From positions 7,996,474 to 8,060,473 of the forward strand of contig NC_065536.1 of assembly GCF_932294415.1 (NCBI RefSeq): a stretch of DNA of 64,000 nt. The letters run 5' to 3'. The notes beneath the pieces were generated by a model. That model saw only the letters and a program-made list of their open reading frames with translations, was not told where the DNA came from and did no database searches. Made by a program: the position numbers and the translations under genes. Position 1 is the stretch's first letter; each line of letters begins with the position of its first letter. This stretch comes from Quercus robur (taxonomy: Eukaryota > Streptophyta > Magnoliopsida > Fagales > Fagaceae). Of the stretch, positions 11,266 to 23,202 are shown in pieces.

Positions 11266-13449
11266 AAAGATTTGAGGAAGACAATGTTGTATTAGGAATT
11301 TTCAAATTATGGATATTTGTTTAATTTGAATTTTATTGAAATGGGTTCTGCTTATTTTGGTAAATTGTTGTTGTTTTCCTTTGATTTGAATGGTGTTTTG
11401 TTTATCTTTCATGGGTTCATCAGTTCATACTGGGTTTTCCTTGCTGCCCTGTGTTTCCACATTGAAATAATTAAATAAACTGCTTATGGTCAAGAGAGAG
11501 AAATAGGGGAAATTATGACATAATGGATTTGGAAATTGAACTGCAATTTGATTGAATTTGTAACTGCATAATTGTGCATTTGTTGTTGAAAGTCCCCTAA
11601 AAATAAAGAATAATAACATTTGCACCATTTTCTATGCTTACAAAGCTTGGAATGAAGATCTGCTGGGGTCACTTCTAAATGTTCAGTTTGATGTGCGTAA
11701 CAAAATTTGATCCTTTCATTTCATAACTTTTTGTCTACAATAATCAAATTCTTAAATCTTAGGTGTTAATGAAACAAAAACCTGCACTCAGTTGTGCTTA
11801 TTGCTCAATCCAACCATTTGGCTTAGCTTAGGTGGTGAGATAAAATTTTGATAATGAGCAAGTAAAAGACCTTACAACAAATGCTCTTCTTTTCTGGTTG
11901 AAATTAGTTGTACCTGTTTTGAAATTTATGGTTTTAATTTTTTGACTAATGTTTGTAATCTTTTGGTAGTCTTCCATAGTTTTATACCCATTGGTGTGAT
12001 TTTTCTTCTGATTGCAAAAGGAATGCAGGAGACTAAATTATAAGTTTCTGGCTGCAATCTGTTCGTGTTGAAAATGAAACTTTTTTTCTTTCCTGTCATC
12101 TATTTCTTTCCTGAATTTGTAATACAATAGTTAGGATTGAAAATGTAACAACATTAGTTAAAATTGCTCAATTCAATTATATTATGGCTTATGATTCACT
12201 TCCAGTGAGCAGCTGACCCCTTCCTTACCCATTCCCTGGTTCTATCATCTAGCAAGGTTATTAGGGTGCTGGTTAGCTCTAGAATTTGATTTGCAGATCT
12301 GGTATGCTACATTTAAAGCACTCAGTCTGTATGCTTAATGCACAAAAAACCTGTGATGCCCTAAATTATGTGGATTGGATTTGTGTATTGTGTGGGCATG
12401 TGTTGAGTCCACATTAAGGGTTTACTAGGTCAAACTGGGCTTATTATAAGTGATTACGCAGAGCCCAATTGTAATCTTTTGGGGTATAGCGCAGATGTGC
12501 ATACCTAGGTGGTGGCAAACCAGTGTATTTTGTTTAAAACTTGTTTCCAAGTTTAAACAAGGAACTTTTTTTCATCATTTTCCTGAGTTCCTAAATCTTT
12601 TATCAGCTGCTCTTCTTGCGTTGCGAGGAGTTGTTAGTGATACTTCCTCTATACAGTGTGGTTAGCTGTAAGAATAATGAGTGGTGTCATAAAAGTTGAC
12701 TAGACCTTAGACTTCTGTGTTAACATTGCATCATCGATGTACATAAGTTACTTGAGAAGGAATGTGGAGATTTGAATGGAAAAAGAAATTGCATGTTCCT
12801 CTTGTTTTTCATAATTCAATTTTTACACTGCCAAACCTCAGTTCACAGCATTACACACTTGAAACCTCCCATGTTATACTAAGGGTTGGGTATGGGCTAT
12901 TGCAACCGTCAGTTTTTTCCTTTGCTACTTAGGCAAGACAAGAGTTTTGTTTATTACTCTGTCTGGAGTCTTAGAAATTTACTTGGTCAAAAATAGACTT
13001 TATAATTGATTACATGGAGCTCAATTTTAACTTGAATAGTTCAATTCAATTGCATTTTTCCATGAATTGATTAACCTCTTCCCCCCAACCCCCAAGCCAA
13101 AAAAAAAAAAAAAAGGATAAAACTGAACTGAGCAAGTAGTAAGATTGCTTTAGATTATGGTATAATGAGGAAAGGATAAAACACTATTACCTCATATATG
13201 TGCCATCTTTCAACTGATTTATCTTATATCTTTGTGTTTTCTCTTTCCTTAAAATCTAAGTTGGCCTAGCCAATCAAAATTCATTTAGCTTGACTTCTCC
13301 ATCACGTGAAATATATCAACATCTGTTACAACTTAACAATAACATTAACCAAGAGCTCAGTAATCAGATTCTCTCCTAAAACAATTGAGTGCACATGTTT
13401 GTTTGTGATGTGAGCTGTTAGAATTATCATGTAGATTTCAGTTTTTGGA
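11266..13449. other. Intergenic, downstream of the DUF538 gene
   Basis: No supported gene. Segments near 12378-12472 and 12960-13043 share scattered similarity (GGTCAAA...TTATAA.TGATTAC..AGAGC/GAGCTCAAT), which suggests old degenerate repeats. Small frames such as 11425-11628 (-) and 12450-12665 (+) have no recognisable domain. Confidence 0.4.
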
Positions 13450-13600
13450 TTTTTTTTCTCTCTCATTTGGTAAATGCCCTCAGCCTTCCTCATGGAGAGG
13501 AATTGACCCCAACCTGAATGCCCATGTTTGAACCTGGTCTTCAAAAGACCTTCCTCTTTTAGACAAAGGGGGTGATGCCAATTGAGCTATAGTTCGTTGG
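13450..13600 (-). mobile_element. tRNA-derived SINE (degenerate)
   Basis: Read on the minus strand from about 13600, the sequence has a pol III A-box-like TAGCTCAATTGGCA. About 45 bp later comes a B-box-like GGTTCAAACAT, and the element ends in an A-rich tail (the T-run at 13449-13457). That order and spacing are those of a tRNA-derived SINE. It cannot be a functional tRNA, because no cloverleaf closes. Confidence 0.5.
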
Positions 13601-16600
13601 TGGAGGAATGAACTGCCCTAGAATCATGACAAGGCGGATATCTGAGATTGGCTTATCTCTCTGAAAATAAAATCTTCAGACTATTTTAGATAAAATTTCT
13701 TGAAATTTTAAACTAGCAAGTAAGCATTGCATTGATCTAAAAAAATGATCTAAAATCCAATAGCATGGATGATTCATGACTGATAGTTGGTTTCTAAGAG
13801 TAAGTTTTGACTGTTTAATAAACTATAGCTGGCAGGTATTGAATTGACTTAGCTGACAAATTGCAGCTTGTTCAGTAAAACTATAATTTCTTTAGTACAT
13901 GAATCAGGAAAATTCAAACTTCTTCTGGTCTAGGATGATAGTTAACACATAGCAGCCCACGCTTAATATAATTGTTGCTCTTCCTCTATTCCTTAAAGAA
14001 TTGGAGCTTATGTTACTGATGAAAGCTTCTATGTGGTCTAAGTGCTCTTGGGCATATTACCTTATCTTGTTGCTTTGACTTTTGGTTCATTAGTTAGGTG
14101 CCATATAAAATAACTGATTCTTATTCACTTGAGATAGTGCTTCTGTGGGTGGAATCAACCATGCTTGCAACTTTTAAAGTCACCACCAAAAACAATTCCC
14201 TGTCTTTTTTTAAATCTGTTTACGTGTTCACAATAAGTTCTGCTACCTTGACACTAACCAGATTTCATTCTCATAGATTCTTAGACATCTAACTTTGCCA
14301 AGAGCACATTTGTGTTTTGTGTGTGTGTGTGTGTGTGTAAAGAAAAAAGAAGCTTAGACTTTTCTTCTTTTTTTCTTTCATCTTTCGAAATTTTTCTTCA
14401 TTTTTGTGGAACCAAAAGTAGGCTGAACTAAGATCTCCTATATATATATATATATATATGGTTCAGGAGCTTGACTCTACATATGGTTCAACATATGCTT
14501 CAGGAGGTTGACTCTCCTGGCCAGATGCTTAGTCCAGAGCCTTAATCTAGGATATCTATTGAGTGCAGGCTCTATGAGTATCTTGGGTCAGATTTAGCTG
14601 GCTCTAATGGTTTCATGGTTTATAGTGCTCAATATAGCTTCATTTGGCTTTCCAAATCATCTACTTAGAAGCAGGTTAAGCTTGCGGCTGGTGATGATAA
14701 TAAAACTCATTCACATCTAAGACCAATTTTTGTGGAGCATTATCATGAATTAACACACAGACAAATATTATTGCACCATTGACTGAGCTGCTAAGGGTAT
14801 CATTAGCCTTCCAACTTAGTTGTGTACAAGGCCTGCTGCCTAATAATGATGGTTATGTTGATTTGTTTTTGGTAGGAAGGCCTGAACACATTATATTCCA
14901 CTCAATTGTTTTTGGTTTTGAGACTAGATCATTGTGGTAATCAAATACTTTTAATTTGCATCTAGTCTATGGAATTTAGTTAATCCCTCCATTTTTACCC
15001 ATTTGAATAAGCTGTACCAACTACCAAGTTGACTAGAATAAACTTTAACATTGACTGTTATTGCTGTTTTTTTTTTTTTTTTTTTTTTTTTTATGCGACT
15101 GTTATTGCTGTTTGCTCTAAAGTAACATTGAAGCTTTTGAATCTTTTGTAGGGGCTATATAATCGAGTCAAGTCTTGTTTTTATTGGTAAATATTGAGAA
15201 AAATAATTAAGCTGACTTATTTGAAACTTGAACTTTCTCGATCAGGGTTTGAAGAATCTTTTTTTAAAGCAGTGACTCTTGTCATATCATATTGTTATTT
15301 TCAATATTGAAGAATATGAAGTCATGCACCCTCTTGAATATGCTTCAAATTTACAAACGCTGGAGCATGTGATCATGTGAGGAGTTTGTTGCTGCGTAAT
15401 TGTATATGTGATCAATCGGTGATTTTCAACATTAAGCCAATATCAAAACAAGTCAAATTTGTGAAACTTTGACTTAAGTAATTATCATACAAACTAAATC
15501 TATCATAACGAGTAAAACGCCCACAAGGTAGAAAACCGTTATCAGATTACAGCTCTATTAGTTATAAGTATTAAAAATTGTAGTTCACCAAAAAAAAAAA
15601 AAAAATTGTAGAGCATGCATCATAAATTGAAATCATATAATGAGTAAAACGCACACAAAGTAGAAAACGAATATCATATTACGGTTTTTTTTTTTTTAAT
15701 ATTATGATTACATTTTTTTTATAACATGTTATATAAGAATAAACTCCTAGTTGACAAAATAATTCACAGGGCTTTCTATATATATATATATATATATATA
15801 TATCAAACATGTGACATTGTACTTCAACAAGAATGGTTGAGTCATGGAAATAAATTTTTTACTACCAAAAAAATATAGGAGAGAATAGTATATCACTTAC
15901 CAAGTACTTGTGTGACTGTCTTAAAAACATGACCAAGAATACAATAAAATACATAGTGTTTCAGATATATGTATTCTCCTTTTCACATGAGAATGAGTTC
16001 TACACTTATAAAATCTTATATAAATATAAAAATACATACATCTGAAACACCTAATACCACCTAATACAGTTCTGTTTTCACTTGGAAGTGGATGACAAAA
16101 GCATGACCTATTCACTTTTTGAATTACTGTAATACTTAATTTTCACCAAACAGAAAGAAAGATCCACGAAATTTCTTACACAATGCCTTTCACCACAGAC
16201 TGCAATAATGAGCTTTGACGTACCATGTCAATCATCCATATAATAAAAAAATAATAAAAAATAAAAAAACCAAGTTCAATGACCCCACTAAAATTTATTA
16301 GTTTCTTTGTGCTGAATTGGCAAGCACAGATTAAGTTGAAGTACTAATTTGGCCTAATTAACATTGATGTGGTCTTCTGCAATTGGTCTCAGTTTTTTAA
16401 ATAGTAAAACACAAAAGACATTGCATGTACGACCTTTAGTGTACTACTATTTCAATTTGACAATGTCTCTTTCATTCATTGAATCATTGGTAGGGACAGT
16501 CTGCATAGCCCAGTTGAGAATACACGCATGAAAATGAACTTTTCAAAATACGCGGTATTCTTTTCCCAAGTTGCTAAAAAATTTGCAGATGGACTTCATT

Positions 16601-16863
16601 GTCCACATCCTCTTTTTGATACTTGCACATTAGGCCATTACCAAACAACTAAGAAAAGATGGCAAAAAAAAAAAAAAAAAAACCTGTTTTTTTTTTTTTG
16701 GTAGCTTATTTTTGGGACTTAATCACTAGCTTTGACTATACTTCTGCTAACATAAGCCTGGTTTTTTGTTCCATATTCCAACTTCCAACTATTAGCTTTT
16801 AGTATTTCTCCGATCACTTTCACTTTAACTATGGTTATGGGTTTTAGTTAGTTAAAATCTTTA
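13601..16863. other. Intergenic
   Basis: No supported gene. Contents visible: a GT microsatellite at about 14318-14338, AT microsatellites at about 14440-14459 and 15776-15802, T-runs at 15067-15092 and 15685-15697, and a short repeated phrase (GAGTAAAACGC.CACAA near 15509 and 15642). Open frames are short and without recognisable domains. Confidence 0.4.
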
Positions 16864-17052
16864 ATGGTTGAATAAAAAATTTGGAGTTCAATTTCTGTCT
16901 ATACCAAAAATTAATCAATGTCTTGATCTGATAATAAAGAGCACAATTATCAGAAACAGATGTCATAGATTTAAACTCTATCCAAAAAAAAACCTACGAT
17001 TAGCTAGTGAATTTCAATTAGCTCAACTGGTTAAATCTATGATGATTAAATA
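16864..17052 (+). mobile_element. Two truncated SINE copies in tandem
   Basis: The segment 16864-16990 matches the 3' two-thirds of the SINE at 46618-46787 (shared text: TTGAATAA, GAGTTCAATTTCTG, TCAATGTCTTGATCTGAT, ATGTCATAG.TT.AAACTCT), so it is 5'-truncated. It ends in an A-run. At 17007-17052 the 5' end of the same family begins (GTGAATTTCA then TAGCTCAACTGGTTAAAT, the A box) and stops after about 46 bp. Confidence 0.6.
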
Positions 17053-17095
17053 AGATATATTTCAAAAGAAATTTATGTAAAGTTTCAAGTTATAA

Positions 17096-17205
17096 CTTTT
17101 TTAATTAAATTAAATTATATAGTCGTATTGATGAATGCAATTTAAATAGTCTTTTTTAATTAAATTAAATTATAGGGTTGTATTGATGAATGCAATTTAA
17201 ATAGT
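17096..17205. repeat. 55-bp tandem duplication (two copies)
   Basis: Two adjacent 55-bp units (17096-17150 and 17151-17205) start CTTTTTTAATTAAATTAAAT and end GCAATTTAAATAGT. They differ at only a few bases, so the duplication is fairly recent. Confidence 0.85.
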
Positions 17206-18407
17206 ACTATTATCTTTCTCAAAGACCATTAAACCCAACCATATAACTTATTGATTAATATAAACATATAGCTGAATTTAATTGAAAATATATAACATTT
17301 AAGAAATTGTATCTAAATTTTGTCTGATTTAATGTTAGTAGTAACAATATTAAAATTACGTTAAGTCCTATCTTATTTTAAAATTCGTTTTTCATTATTT
17401 CTATTATAAATCATCAAATAACAATGGCCCAAAATCCTTTATATTTTAAAGCTTATATGGTGATTTAATTTTTTTTAATTTCTTGGTTAATCAGAGAAGA
17501 TGAGTAAGAAGGAAAGAGAAACTACTTCGAGGGTAGTTAGTCTCTAAGAATTGGGGAAGGGTTAAGAATAGTAATTTGGATAATTTTCTCTTTGGTTCTT
17601 TTATTCCTTTCTAAATCCATATATACAAGATATGAGTTACACACTCATTGCCCAATAACTAACTAACTGTTACCAGTTACTAACCCTATCTATTACCAGT
17701 AACTAACTAATCATTATATGATACAAGGGCTAAGATGCAATAAATTGAACCTACACTACAGTACAACTATGCATGCTATACAGACTCCTAAGATTCCCTT
17801 CCCTTTAAAACACCTTGCTCGCAAGGTGAGGGAATTGTTGTTAAAGAGTATGTAAGTCCTCCCGGGTGGCATCTTCTTGTGGACCACCTTGCCATTGAGT
17901 GAGAAGTTGAGTAATAGTTTTGTTAAGTGCAAATTTAACCATGTGTACACGGGGCTCCACCCTGAGTTGAAAAAAAAAATTGTTATATATAAATTTAAAA
18001 AATTTATGATTTTTTTAATCCTTAAAAAATATTTGTGACCACCCTAAATTTTTTTTAGGTCCAACATAATTAAATTTTGGACAAAAATTGGTGTGAAACT
18101 TGATTGTAAACTAGGACTATAACTCTACTCAATAATTTTTTTTATTATATGTGAATTTTGACAAACTCATAAATAAATTACATTTTCTTCTTATATCCTC
18201 CACACTTGCAAAATTTCAAGAAGATCAAAGATTAATAGCTATATCATCAATCCAATCTTTAAATTTCGAGTTTTTGTAATCTAAAATTATACATAAAAAA
18301 TAAATTTATAGATCAGAAGTAAATAACATACAATTAACATGAAATTTGACATGCGTTTTAAGAACATAAAAAACATATAATTTAACAATTAGATTTTCAT
18401 ACAGCAA

Positions 18408-18441
<34 letters not shown>

Positions 18442-18848
18442 AATTAGATATTCAAAATATGTGGTCATGGTAATTTATTTAATGAGAGTTGTAACTTTAG
18501 GGTACAATTAAGTTTGTAGCCAAACTTTGTCCTCGAACTTTAGTCCATTTAACAATATATTAGGTTCTTACAAACAAAAAGAAAAATCCCAAGAAATTTT
18601 TGATAGAGATGTAACTTGCAACATTGATAATAAGACTATCATGAAAAAAAATCTAAAATTAAAAAATTTATAGAAAGAAATTGTAGAAAGACTTTATGTA
18701 TTTGTGTGAGTGTGCGCTTTTTTTTTTTTTTTTTTTTCTTCTTCTTCTTTTTTTGGATCAATATATGAAGTTCTCTTTTAATTAAATTTTGTGTAATTTA
18801 AGTTTCTTAATGACTATCCTGAAAAATATTTCTGAAGCCACCATTGCA
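17206..18848. other. Intergenic
   Basis: No supported gene. AT-rich, with an A-tract of about 30 bp at 18410-18440 and a T-tract near 18719-18737. Confidence 0.4.
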
Positions 18849-19292
18849 TGTGTATATAAGCTTTTAGAAACCTTCCTTTTGCAACCTGATTTTAAAGGTG
18901 AGTTTACTCATGGATTTGTATCATTTATTATTAGAGCCAACCATCACATCGAGTAATTGGACATAGCTCATTGAGTATGGGATCACAAATGAGTTGCGGC
19001 TTTGTGTTCAGATCTTGGAGAGCGACTTAGAGGTTGGATTAAAATAAATTGCTAAGTCATTGAATATCTGATAGGTGAGTGAGGCTACCAAAAAAAATTA
19101 AAAAACTACCATCAGGTCAGTGTTGATAGAGTGAGCCAAAATGGACGTCGGCTGCTAAGCGTAATAATATGTTATGATCCAAGTATCCCACATGGATTAA
19201 GTGCAAGGTTAACCGTGTGTATATAAGCTCTTAGGCACTTTCTTCTTGCAAATTGATTTTCTAGGGTGAGTTCTACCCTTGAGTTTGTATCA
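18849..19292. repeat. Direct repeats about 366 bp apart, LTR-like text
   Basis: About 78 bp at 18849-18925 (TGTGTATATAAGCTTTTAG...GGTGAGTTTAC...GATTTGTATCA) recurs at 19215-19292 (TGTGTATATAAGCTCTTAG...GGTGAGTTCTAC...GTTTGTATCA). The text CCCACATGGATTAAG followed by a TATATAAGC box is reminiscent of promoter-bearing LTR or TRIM remnants, but I found neither termini nor a target duplication. Confidence 0.45.
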
Positions 19293-19348
19293 AACTTGTC
19301 AATATGAAAATCTAAACTCATTTTATTTTTCATGCTAATTTCACGAGT

Positions 19349-19615
19349 TTTAGTATTTTTGGATAGAATAGGTATCTGTGTTTAATTTGTGATTAACACA
19401 ATTAGAAGCCAATTCAAACTGGTTTTATAAAATGAATGCATAATAGTCAAGCACATTTAATTTCTTTTTTTAAAAATTCAATTTGACAATCTTTAGTGTT
19501 TTTGGATAGACTAGCTATGTGTGTTTAATTTGTGCTTAACAGAGTTAGAACTTAGATGCCAATTCAAACTGGTTTTACAAAATGAAAGCATAATAGTCAA
19601 TCACATTTAATTCTT
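19349..19615. repeat. Diverged tandem duplication, period about 142 bp
   Basis: TTTTGGATAGA...TGTGTTTAATTTGTG.TTAACA...GCCAATTCAAACTGG...CATTTAATT occurs at about 19349-19466 and again at about 19490-19615. Confidence 0.6.
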
Positions 19616-19924
19616 TTTCTTTTATTTTAATTTTGAATACTCGAATTTTCGAAAAAAACAAGGACTCTTATTATCATAATAAATAAGGTGTTTGATCTCA
19701 GTTTGTAATCAATTAAATTATATTCAAGATGGCTTGTACAAAAACAAACAAAACAAAAGTCAACAAAACTTTTTTTTTTTTTTTTGAGAATCAAAACTCA
19801 ACAACTTTGATTGAAGCAAGTAAAACCTTCAACAACCAAAAAAAAAAAGCGTTTTTTTGCTCTTTTATTATAGATTGATAAACATTCCTCTTCCTCGTAC
19901 TAAAACAAATAACCCTCCCTCCTC

Positions 19925-19930
19925 CACGTG
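19925..19930 (+). promoter_or_regulatory. G-box (CACGTG) upstream of the PP1 gene
   Basis: CACGTG, the core bound by plant bZIP and bHLH factors, lies about 800 bp upstream of the PP1 start codon. It is a motif match only, and its use is unknown. Confidence 0.25.
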
Positions 19931-20149
19931 TACTCCCTTTGCTAACATGCGCTGGTCCCCTGTTCCGCGCCATTTAGTGCTCCACCTTTGAAGGTTTCAA
20001 CCGTAATGGCAATTGGCAGTTGGCTTCTCACAAAGAAAAAAAAAATAGAGAGAAAGAGAGAGAGAGAAAGAGAGAAAGAAAGAAAAAACACTTTGTTTAG
20101 AGAGAGAAATTGACAACCCATACCCATCTTTATTTGCTTGCCTCCTCAT

Positions 20150-20724
20150 CTTCTACCAGCTCTTTCATATCTTCCTTTTGATCTCTCATTCTCTCTCACA
20201 CAAATCCATAAATATCCTCTCTCTCTCTCTCTCTCTCTCTGGGGTAGTTGGCTTTGATTTTTCATCTATCCTAATCCAACATATAAACTCTTGGGTTTTC
20301 TTAGTTGACCCTTTTTTTTTTCTTTTTTTTTTTCTTCTTCCTTCTCTTTCAAAAAGTTCCAACCTTTTTTCTCTAAATTCTCTAAAAACTTTGGCTTTTT
20401 TTATATTCTTTGTTCTCCTACATACCCTTCTTCTCTCTTTCTGTGTAAAGTTTTCAATTTCATCCCTTCCTCTCAATTTAACTTATCAATAAAATCTTGG
20501 GTTTTCTTTGTAGACCCTTTGTTCTCTTTCTTCTTCCTGTATCTATAAAGCTGGGTTTTTTGGTTGATTTGTTTCAATTTCTCAAATACCCATTTCTTCT
20601 TTGACCTCCTTCTGTCTGATTTTTTTGGAAATTGATCAGCTTTTTCATTCCTCACCCACTTTCTAAAAAAAGTTCAAGTTGGTAGCTACCCTTTTCATCT
20701 CTAGCCTTGTTGAAGCAGGAGGAG
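20150..20724 (+). promoter_or_regulatory. Pyrimidine-rich 5' leader of the PP1 gene
   Basis: Some 570 bp immediately upstream of the PP1 ATG are strongly CT-rich, with a (CT)n tract at about 20216-20240. Such tracts are common in plant core promoters and 5' UTRs. The long purine-rich frames on the opposite strand here (20186-20476, 20473-20655) are shadows of this composition. A near-repeat, CTTGGGTTTTCTT..TTGACCC / CTTGGGTTTTCTTTGTAGACCC, occurs at about 20290-20310 and 20497-20518. Confidence 0.5.
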
Positions 20725-23202
20725 ATGATGATGATGACAATGGAGGGAATGATGGATAAGGGTGTGTTGGATGATATAATAAGGAGGCTATTGGAAGGGA
20801 AAGGAGGGAAACAGGTGCAGCTATCTGAGGGGGAGATCCGTCAACTCTGTGTCAACGCCAGGCAAATCTTCCTCTCACAGCCTAATCTTCTCGAGATTCA
20901 TGCCCCGGTTCGCATATGCGGTCAGCTCTCTTGTAACCTTTTTGTTGATCATGATGATCATGTTCATGATGTTGTTGAATTATGTAATTACAGGATGATT
21001 TGTGATTATATGTTTTTTTTTTTTTTTTTGGGTGGATGATTCTAAGAATGATGTGGGTTTGTCATAATTTGAATGAACATATCAATTTTTTATAGAAAAA
21101 TCTTATATCAGAGATAATTTGTATACCAAGTTAATATCAAGGTTTGGCAGTCTTGTGCCCTTTTGAGGTGGTGTTTGGCAATAGAAATTCTAATTGTGAA
21201 GGGTTTGTGGATTTATAGGTGAGTTGCAAGGATTATTGTTGTGTTTGTATCTGTTTTTGAGGATTAGCCTATTGGTTCAATATTTGTGTTTGATTATTCT
21301 GCTATTAAAATTGTGTACACAACTTGCCATTTGATGTGGATTATTACCTCACAGCTCAATTTTTATGAACTGGAGGGAAGAATTCATAGACAAAATGCAA
21401 CCAAATAGCATGCACTTGGTGTTACTTAACATTTATCTACCTTGCTCCCTCTGGTCCTAATATTGCAGACCTTTTACAGGTGACATACATGGGCAATACC
21501 TAGACCTACTAAGGCTTTTTGAATATGGTGGCTACCCTCCTACTGCAAATTACCTCTTTCTTGGGGATTATGTTGATAGAGGCAAGCAAAGTTTGGAGAC
21601 AATATGTTTGCTCCTGGCATACAAAATAAGACATCCTGACAGAGTCTACATGTTGAGAGGAAACCATGAAGATGCAAAGATCAATCGGATTTATGGGTTT
21701 TATGACGAGTGTAAACGGAGGTTTAATGTTAGGCTATGGAAAATATTTACCGACTGCTTCAACTGTTTGCCTGTGGCTGCACTCATTGATGACAAGATAC
21801 TTTGTATGCACGGGGGACTGTCTCCAGAGTTGCAAAATTTGGATCAAATAAAGCAGATTTCAAGGCCTACTGATGTACCAGATAGTGGTCTCCTCTGTGA
21901 TCTGCTATGGTCTGATCCTGATCCAAATGTTGAGGGATGGGCAGAGAGTGATCGAGGTGTTTCATGTACCTTTGGACCTGATAAGGTTGCTGAGTTCTTG
22001 GACAAGAACGACCTTGATCTCATTTGCAGAGGTCATCAGGTAAGACAGTTTTATTTTGAGCAAGCCCTAACCTACAGTCAGTAAAAGCCTTCTTTTCTTA
22101 AATTTTTTTTTTTTTTTTTCATATAACTTCTTGAAGGAAATCCCTCTAAGTTTAGCAGTAGGATCCTACCCACTAGAATTTAGCCAAAAGGATGCCACAT
22201 TTAAAGAGAATATGGATATTATGGTTTTGAAACAGCCATCCTACTTTAAACCAGAGAAACCCTTAGAGCATCTGTAACCTGGAAATGAAAAAATTATGTA
22301 CCATAGTAACATCACATTGTTTGATTCTTTTTCTACTGTTGAATCATTTTATTTAATAGTAAGTTTTATTTCTTTCTATCAAATATGAGATTCATTTATA
22401 ATACAGATATTGCAAGAAGTGAAAAATTTAGCCGCCATTCCAAAGGTCCTAGTGTTATCAAACAAATGTGACAGAATAGGTTGCAGTTTATGGTTGGTAG
22501 TTAGTAACTTAGTATCTCTACGCATCCTTTTGCATAATAGTAATGCTATGGATATAACATTTTTTACTACTTGTTAAGATGGTAAGTTATTGATTTTCAC
22601 ATTGATACACTATTGATACTACTTTATTGTGTATTGTTGACAACTTATCACTTCAACAGTTGTGAAAAAAGTTGTGTATACTTATGTTTGCAAAATGAAT
22701 TTTGGCCATCATTTGCAAAATCTACGGCTAGGAGACTGACCTTCATTCAATGTTCCATATTAAGACTTTTTAAAATTTATTGCAGGTGGTGGAGGATGGA
22801 TATGAGTTTTTTGCTAAACGAAGATTGGTCACAATATTTTCAGCTCCAAACTATGGTGGAGAGTTTGATAATGCAGGTGCTCTATTGAGTGTTGATGAAT
22901 CTTTAGTGTGTTCTTTTGAGATATTGAAACCAAGGGATGCTAGAGCATCAGCAAGTGGGTCTAGTACAATGGTGAAACTTAAAAAGGTAAATGCACATTT
23001 TTATACTTCATACCTTTTTTCTATTTTGCTAATATTGAAACATATTGAAGCCATAGGATACTAAAGCATCAGCATGTTGGATGTCAATGATTTTTGTTCC
23101 TTTTTTTTCTCTTTTTTCCCCCCCACAACTGAACTATGCACCTAAAGGTTCTGATCTATTTTTCTTGCCTTTGCACAGCCACCTAAAATTGGAACCATCT
23201 GA
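20725..23202 (+). CDS. Serine/threonine protein phosphatase PP1 catalytic subunit (TOPP-type)
   Basis: Four exons join in phase: 20725-20920, 21480-22039, 22786-22986 and 23179-23202, giving 326 residues, in the usual plant PP1 range. PP1 is a metal-dependent phosphatase that removes phosphate from Ser/Thr. It is directed by regulatory subunits in the nucleus and cytoplasm. All catalytic residues are present: metal and active-site residues Asp67 and His69 (GDIHGQ), Asp95 and Arg99 (GDYVDRG), Asn127 and His128 (GNHE), His176, His251 (RGHQ) and Tyr275 ([13 protein letters not shown]). The spacing equals that of animal PP1 shifted by three residues. The start was placed at the first in-frame ATG. 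Several further Met codons follow, including the [10 protein letters not shown] start common in plant PP1, so initiation could be about ten residues later. Oddities are GQYLDLL where the family usually has GQYQDLL, a non-consensus GTCAGC donor for intron 1, and a very short last exon encoding PPKIGTI. Confidence 0.95.

Noticed and set aside
20186-20655. Minus-strand Arg/Glu/Lys-rich open frames
   Set aside because: They are complements of the CT-rich PP1 leader and have no domain or codon structure of their own.
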